18,880 nucleotides of DNA from Lachnoclostridium sp. UBA1434. GTDB lineage: Bacteria; Bacillota; Clostridia; Lachnospirales; Lachnospiraceae. Where the stretch lies: contig DCTS01000090.1 of NCBI GenBank assembly GCA_002329645.1, positions 5,070 through 23,949 of the forward strand, in the 5' to 3' direction. The translations under genes were made by a program, and so were the position numbers. This document shows, one piece after another, positions 14,701 through 18,880 of the stretch. The notes under the pieces are model-generated. The model was not told the origin of the DNA, did no database searches, and saw only the letters and a list, made by a program, of their open reading frames with translations. Position 1 is the first letter of the stretch. Every line of letters begins with the position of its first letter.

Positions 14701-16383
14701 CGTTACGATTTTATCCCTGCCCGTCGTCACATCGTTGAAGTATTCATAGTATGACAGGTCAAGAAAGCTGCCGGCTATATTGATTACATTGTCATACCCC
14801 ATGTTCACTAAGGCCTTCACAGCATTATAGCTTCTTTGCCCGGACCTGCAGTACAGATATACGGGCTTGTCCTTTGGGATAAGGGAGGCGTTCTGTCTAA
14901 GCTCGCTAAGGGGTATGTTGACCGCCCCTTTAACATGCCCTCTTACATATTCCCGGCGTTCTCTTATATCAATGATATGGCTGCCCTCTTCCACCAGCCT
15001 GCGCACCTTATCCACACCAACCTGCCTGAAATCACTGTTAAGAAGGTTCGAGCCAATATATCCTGCATAATTAACTATATCCTTGGCAGTTGAGAAAGGC
15101 GGTGCATAGCAAAGCTCAAGATCCTTTAGGTCTGCCACCGTGCCGTTAAGCTTAATAACTGTTGCAATAACATCAACTCTTTTTGTTACGTCTCCCCTGC
15201 CTATTGCCTGAGCTCCCAGTATTCTGCCTGAGGGCACCTCAAACAGCAGCTTGAAATGCATCGGATGTGCATCCGGCATAAGGGACACCTTGTCATTTTG
15301 TATCAGGCAAACCGTCTCATAATCAATCTTTAGATCCAAAGCCTTAATCATAGCTTCATTTAGGCCGGTAGCAGCTCCGTTATGGTCAAATACCTTAATT
15401 GCGGATGAGCCGATAAAGCCCCTGTTGTCAACATCTCTGCCGTTGATATGGTCCGCAGCCGCTCTGGCCTGCTTTAGCGCAGGTCCTGCCAGAGGCAGCT
15501 TCATCTTTAACCCGGTAAGACTATTATATACCTCTATGGCATCTCCTATTGCATATATATCCGGGTTGCTGGTCTGGTAGAATTCATTTACTCTTATGGC
15601 GCCGGTTTCTCCGATATCAAGCCCTGCTTCCCTGGCAAGTCCTGTCTCCGGTGCAACACCGATAGCCATAACTACCACATCGGCTTTTATCTCCCTGCCG
15701 GATGATAATATAACCTTGTCTGTATCGAAGCTTTCTACCCTGTCCTTAACAATCAGGTTAACCCTGTTATCGTATAATACCTTATGGAAAATCTGAACCA
15801 TATCATAGTCAAACGGGCGAAGGATCTGCTCAGTTGCCTCTATTATTGTTACATTACCGCCTGCCAGACTTAAGTTTTCGGCTGCTTCCACACCGACATA
15901 TCCGCCGCCGATTACAGCAATATCCTTATATCCGTACAGCTCTATGAACCTCTTCAATTTGTCGATGTCAACAACATTCCTGATTGTGAATATATTTGCC
16001 TTCTCAATTCCGGGAAGCCTGGGCACTATGGGAGATGCCCCCGGCGAAAGGATCAGCTTATCGTAGCCTTCCGTATAAATATCGCCGCTTATCAGATCCT
16101 TGACCCTTATTGTCTTATTTGCAGCATCTATTGATATAACCTCGTTGTTTATCCTTGCCTCAATATTATATTGTCTGCGGAACCGGTCCGGACTCATAAG
16201 CACCAGATCCTCCGCTTCCGGTACTATGCCGCTCAGATGATAAGGAAGCGAGCAGTTTGAATATGATACATGGGGGCCCCTCTCAAAGATTATTATTGTA
16301 TCCTCTTCGCTCAGCCTGCGAAGCCGTGCCGCAGCAGAAGCGCCTCCTGCAACTCCTCCTACTATCAGTATTCTGCGTCCCAT
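14683..16383 (-). CDS. CoA-disulfide reductase/NADH oxidase-like flavoprotein with C-terminal rhodanese domain
   Basis: 566 residues from ATG 16383, with GGAGG seven bases upstream. The FAD-binding GG motif VGGVAGG is at residues 8-14 and the redox-active Cys44 sits in SNCSLPY. The NAD(P)H-binding IGGGYVGVEAAE is at 158-169, the second FAD motif YAIGDA at 277-282, and the family-typical LCYAPPFSTAKD at 424-435. The C-terminal rhodanese domain (about 455-555) carries active Cys512 in CRSGQRS. Such CoADR-RHD fusions use NAD(P)H and a single cysteine to reduce CoA disulfide, persulfide or polysulfide, linking thiol redox and sulfur handling in the cytoplasm. All key residues are present. Tandem repeats lie both upstream and across its stop codon. 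Exact substrate preference is not predictable. Confidence 0.93.
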   Translation of the reverse strand: MGRRILIVGGVAGGASAAARLRRLSEEDTIIIFERGPHVSYSNCSLPYHLSGIVPEAEDLVLMSPDRFRRQYNIEARINNEVISIDAANKTIRVKDLISGDIYTEGYDKLILSPGASPIVPRLPGIEKANIFTIRNVVDIDKLKRFIELYGYKDIAVIGGGYVGVEAAENLSLAGGNVTIIEATEQILRPFDYDMVQIFHKVLYDNRVNLIVKDRVESFDTDKVILSSGREIKADVVVMAIGVAPETGLAREAGLDIGETGAIRVNEFYQTSNPDIYAIGDAIEVYNSLTGLKMKLPLAGPALKQARAAADHINGRDVDNRGFIGSSAIKVFDHNGAATGLNEAMIKALDLKIDYETVCLIQNDKVSLMPDAHPMHFKLLFEVPSGRILGAQAIGRGDVTKRVDVIATVIKLNGTVADLKDLELCYAPPFSTAKDIVNYAGYIGSNLLNSDFRQVGVDKVRRLVEEGSHIIDIRERREYVRGHVKGAVNIPLSELRQNASLIPKDKPVYLYCRSGQRSYNAVKALVNMGYDNVINIAGSFLDLSYYEYFNDVTTGRDKIVTDYNFR

Positions 16384-16401
16384 AACATTTCCTCCGTTCT
16401 T

Positions 16402-16559
16402 CAGGTGTTTTATCAGTATGTTCCATTGCTCCGGTATTTATCATTATACTTCATTAATCCGGTGTTTTATCATGATGTTCGATTATTACTGATGAGCAGA
16501 ATGCCAGGATTGCTCCTCCATAATTCCGGTGCTTTGTCATAATATTCGATTATTCCGGT
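16402..16559. repeat. degenerate 28-29-nt tandem repeat upstream of the CoADR gene
   Basis: Units beginning CCGGT (CAGGT in the first) occupy 16402-16430, 16431-16458, 16459-16487 and 16526-16554, with a further CCGGT at 16555-16559; 16488-16525 is too diverged to align. Most share a TTTATCAT-like block and end ATTCGATTATT or similar. The array lies 19 bases upstream of the start codon of the CoADR gene on the minus strand, in what should be its leader or promoter. It could hold repeated regulator sites, but this is unproven. Confidence 0.8.
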
Positions 16560-16827
16560 AAAGGATCTGTTGTTATGTATTACTCATTCTGCCATTTATA
16601 TGTGCCTTCTCTTCTTTAATTATACCGATATAAGCTTCCCTTGTCAGCATTAAAAATATATATATTACATTTATGCCAATATTTTTGCAATGAAACCTGT
16701 CGTAATCTATCTTATAATGGATTAGGAAATTCAGTAATATGGAGTAATTGTTTCCCTGTTATAATGTCTTTCTGCTCTAATCGTAACTCGTAAATATTAA
16801 CATAATTTTTAAAGGAGGAAGCAAAGT
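16560..16827. other. divergent intergenic region, weak promoter signals only
   Basis: Together with the repeat array this makes the longest gene-free stretch (16384-16827). Two TATAAT hexamers on the plus strand (16713-16718 and 16760-16765) could serve the Ig-like gene, but neither has a good -35 at the right distance. AAAGGAGG at 16811-16818 is the ribosome binding site of that gene. No RNA gene or riboswitch fold is recognised. Confidence 0.4.
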
Positions 16828-17838
16828 ATGAGGAAAAAGAATTTCATTCCGAGGAATAAGAAAATAATTCCTTACATATTTGTATTTTGCATGGCAATAC
16901 TGTCTGCTGTAGTATTCACAAAGGACATTGATAGTGCGAAGGCTGCAGGTTCAATCTATCTTAATAATTCGTCTCTTACGCTTGAGGTTGGCCATTACAG
17001 CACCCTTAAGGTAAAAGGCACATCACAGAAGGTCACCTGGAAATCTGCCAATGAAAAATGCGCAACCGTATCAAGCGGCGGACGTGTTACCGCCATGGGC
17101 TGGGGAACCACCACTGTTTATGCAACTGTTGGCGGAAAGAAGCTTTCATGCAAGGTTACCGTTGTGCAGATGAGCAGCAGGGACTTTACACTGGCTCCCG
17201 GAGCAAGCAAAACACTTTCCTTATGGGGCGCCAACAATACGGTAACATGGTCAAGCTCAAACAAATCTGTCGCAACTGTATCAAGTGACGGCAAGGTAAC
17301 CGGCAAGGCTGCAGGCACTGCTAATATCACGGCTGTTTTAAACGGCAAGAGCTTTACACGCAAGGTTACTGTAATTGATATGGATATTAATGAAAAAAGC
17401 ATTGTTTTGGAATATGACGGCAAATTCAGCTTAACCCAGCTTGGATATGGCAGATCCAAAAAGCTTAAGGTAGCCGGTACGAATATGAAGGCAACCTGGA
17501 AATCCAGCAATGAAGCAGTTGCCGCAGTTGATTCATCAGGAAAGGTAGTTGCCAAGGGTGCAGGTACGGCAACAATAACTGCTTCCGTTGACGGCGCTTC
17601 CGTTAGCTGCAAGGTTACTGTACTTAAGATAAGCAATAATGAATTAACGCTTAAGAAGGGCCAGACAGCTAAGCTGTCGGTTTATGGAGCTTCAGGTGAA
17701 ATAACCTGGGATTCCTATAAGAAATCCGTTGCTACTGTAGCTGCCGACGGTACGGTCACAGCTAAATCGGCAGGTACAGCCAAGATTGTGGCAAATGTAA
17801 ACGGCAGACTTGTCAGATGTATTGTAACTGTAAAATAG
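16828..17838 (+). CDS. secreted protein with four Ig-like (BIG2) domains
   Basis: 336 residues from ATG 16828, with AAAGGAGG nine bases upstream. A signal peptide (basic start, hydrophobic 13-30, likely cleavage after AKAA at 40) is followed by four bacterial Ig-like type 2 domains at about 43-113, 116-183, 192-266 and 268-336. Each has the VTW-SSN--VATVSSDGKVTGKAAGTA-ITA pattern; the third has an insertion (YDGKFSLTQLGYGRSKK). No LPXTG motif, membrane anchor or S-layer domain is seen, so it is probably released or held by other means. BIG2 domains usually mediate surface adhesion or act as spacers in enzymes. It is the only complete plus-strand gene in the window and shares a terminator region with the convergent gene. 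Confidence 0.92.
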   Translation: MRKKNFIPRNKKIIPYIFVFCMAILSAVVFTKDIDSAKAAGSIYLNNSSLTLEVGHYSTLKVKGTSQKVTWKSANEKCATVSSGGRVTAMGWGTTTVYATVGGKKLSCKVTVVQMSSRDFTLAPGASKTLSLWGANNTVTWSSSNKSVATVSSDGKVTGKAAGTANITAVLNGKSFTRKVTVIDMDINEKSIVLEYDGKFSLTQLGYGRSKKLKVAGTNMKATWKSSNEAVAAVDSSGKVVAKGAGTATITASVDGASVSCKVTVLKISNNELTLKKGQTAKLSVYGASGEITWDSYKKSVATVAADGTVTAKSAGTAKIVANVNGRLVRCIVTVK

Positions 17839-17951
17839 GTTAAAGATGTTGTATAAAAGGCTGCAGTAAAACGTATAACAGGCAATCTCCAATAAACCTG
17901 CTTTTAATGATGATAAAAATAACAGTATCATAGCTTAATAAGAATTTCCTT

Positions 17952-18000
17952 TAAAAATACAGGCGGGAATGCCGATGTGTGGCATAATCCGCCTGTATTA
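17952..18000 (-). terminator. terminator between convergent genes, stronger on the minus strand
   Basis: An 11-bp perfect stem (AATACAGGCGG 17956-17966, CCGCCTGTATT 17989-17999) contains an inner ATGCC/GGCAT stem (17969-17973, 17981-17985) with a seven-base loop. The minus-strand hairpin runs into a short T run, fitting the substrate-binding protein gene (stop 18019). On the plus strand the tail is only moderately T-rich, but the hairpin may also end the Ig-like gene transcript. Confidence 0.85.
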
Positions 18001-18018
18001 TATTAAGGTTGCATCTAC

Positions 18019-18880
18019 TCAGTTATACTGCGAAAACCTGTTAAACACAGATATGCCGGTATTAATAAAATCCGGACCTGTATCCAGACCTCTTATAGCC
18101 GCTACGGCTTCAGCCATACCAAGGTATCCCATGGTATATGGGTTTTGCACCATTACAGCATTCAGTGCTCCATTCTGTATCAGTTCCCGTATAGTATCAT
18201 TAATATCAAAGCCAATACCGATAATATTATCCTTTGAGGCTGCCAGGGCTCTTCCTGTGCCCACGGTGGTTCCTTCATTCACCGCAAACAGCCCGACGAG
18301 TTTACCATTATCTGCAATAAACTCTTTAGCTGCTTCCTGGGCATCTTCAGGTGTTCCGTCGGTATATTTGGTTTCCAGTAAAATAAATCTCCCATCCTCT
18401 TCCATTACATCCCTGAAGCCTCTTTCACGGTTTTCTACTGTAAAACTTATAGGGATATGGCTGATTATTCCTATTGAACCGCCGGAGATTCCAATCTCAC
18501 TGAACTCCGAGAGCATTGTTTCGGCTGCAAGCCTGCCTGCCTGATAGTTGTCTGTTGCAAGGATTATGTCACCTTCCTCAACAGCAGGTGCATCTACATA
18601 TATGATATGCACTCCTGCAGCCTTGGCATCCTCTACGGCAGTGGATACGCCCACCGGCTCTAATGCGGCAAGCATTATTGCATTAGCTCCTGCCTCCACA
18701 GCTCTGTTGATCAATTCAACCTGCTCCTGTACGCTCTCATTTTCCGGAGCAACCCAGTTATATGTAATATTAAGCATCCTTGCCATATCGGATGCTCCCC
18801 TGTCCATAATATGCCAGAATACATCCTTTTTATCCATCGTAATCAGATATACTACAGGCCTCCTCGGCAATGTTGCAGGG
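18019..18880 (-). CDS. sugar-type substrate-binding protein (periplasmic binding protein, RbsB-like), 5' end beyond the window
   Basis: The frame is open through the right edge, so the start and any signal peptide are missing. A TTG at 18870 could be read as a start but has no support. The visible 283-plus residues begin with strand VVYLITMDKKDVFWHIM and include EQVELINRAVEAGANAIML and VEDAKAAGVHIIYVDAP. ATDNYQAGRLAAETM follows, then VENRERGFRDVM and a C-terminal IIGIGFDINDTIRELIQNG with MVQNPYTMGYLGMAEAV. This is the two-lobe Peripla_BP_4 fold used by ribose-, galactose- and autoinducer-2-type ABC importers, and also by sensor lipoproteins paired with two-component systems. The ligand cannot be read. 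Neighbouring transporter or regulator genes would lie outside the window. Confidence 0.85.
   Translation of the reverse strand, partial: PATLPRRPVVYLITMDKKDVFWHIMDRGASDMARMLNITYNWVAPENESVQEQVELINRAVEAGANAIMLAALEPVGVSTAVEDAKAAGVHIIYVDAPAVEEGDIILATDNYQAGRLAAETMLSEFSEIGISGGSIGIISHIPISFTVENRERGFRDVMEEDGRFILLETKYTDGTPEDAQEAAKEFIADNGKLVGLFAVNEGTTVGTGRALAASKDNIIGIGFDINDTIRELIQNGALNAVMVQNPYTMGYLGMAEAVAAIRGLDTGPDFINTGISVFNRFSQYN

Noticed and set aside
16402..16559. Possible CRISPR array
   Set aside because: Units are adjacent with no unique spacers, are degenerate, and no cas gene is nearby.
17118..17636. 172-codon open frame on the minus strand
   Set aside because: It is antisense to the Ig-like repeat gene, caused by its repeated low-stop codon pattern, with no start signals.
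17969..18544. 191-codon open frame on the plus strand
   Set aside because: It is antisense to the substrate-binding protein gene, begins inside the terminator hairpin and resembles no family.

Overview
The window looks like chromosome of a low-GC Gram-positive anaerobe, most probably a member of Clostridia close to Lachnospiraceae. The reasons are AT-rich intergenic DNA, strong GGAGG-type ribosome binding sites, lipobox signal peptides, a xylanase remnant, a CoA-disulfide-reductase-like NADH oxidase with a rhodanese tail, and ABC exporter halves of the type common in that group. Species cannot be fixed from the sequence. Almost every gene is on the minus strand; the plus strand carries only a secreted Ig-like repeat protein (16828-17838) and a short acetyltransferase stump (8256-8399).

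Layout. 1-782: 5' part of an AAA/ABC-like ATPase running off the left edge. 917-1689: two broken genes fused back to back, the C-terminal end of a GH10 xylanase and the N-terminal part of a zinc-ribbon P-loop kinase. 1762-4134: two alpha/alpha-toroid (prenyltransferase/squalene-cyclase-repeat-like) proteins flanking a small phage-type lipoprotein. 4270-5567: a SAM methyltransferase followed by a repeat-bearing lipoprotein whose stop codon lies inside its own terminator hairpin. 5637-6453: a visibly AT-richer pair, a putative M50-like membrane metalloprotease overlapping a small unknown ORF. 6736-8154: a DUF6054-like protein and an APH-fold phosphotransferase. 8256-9328: an acetyltransferase N-terminal stump abutting an alpha/beta hydrolase. 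9597-10889: a secreted transglutaminase-like protein with its own clear promoter. 11020-14426: two ABC exporter halves, both damaged at the N-terminal side. 14683-16383: CoADR/rhodanese fusion with tandem repeats at both ends. 16828-17838: four-domain Ig-like (BIG2) protein. 18019-18880: 5'-incomplete sugar-type substrate-binding protein.

The region is mostly a set of small, unlinked accessory genes with individual terminators, not one pathway. Its main theme is gene decay: four places (about 1290, about 8347, 12555-12597, 14235-14294) show genes cut or shifted, usually flush against a neighbour, leaving recognisable stumps. A second theme is short tandem repeats in and next to genes (30-bp in a lipoprotein gene, 28-29-nt upstream of the CoADR gene, 19-bp duplicating that gene's stop codon, 24-bp and 9-bp intergenic). 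No CRISPR array, tRNA, rRNA, insertion sequence or integrase was found. I do not see a convincing new multi-gene system; the best candidates for follow-up are the metalloprotease/small-ORF pair, the toroid-lipoprotein-toroid cluster, and the ABC pair whose two halves lie in one frame separated by a single TAG.
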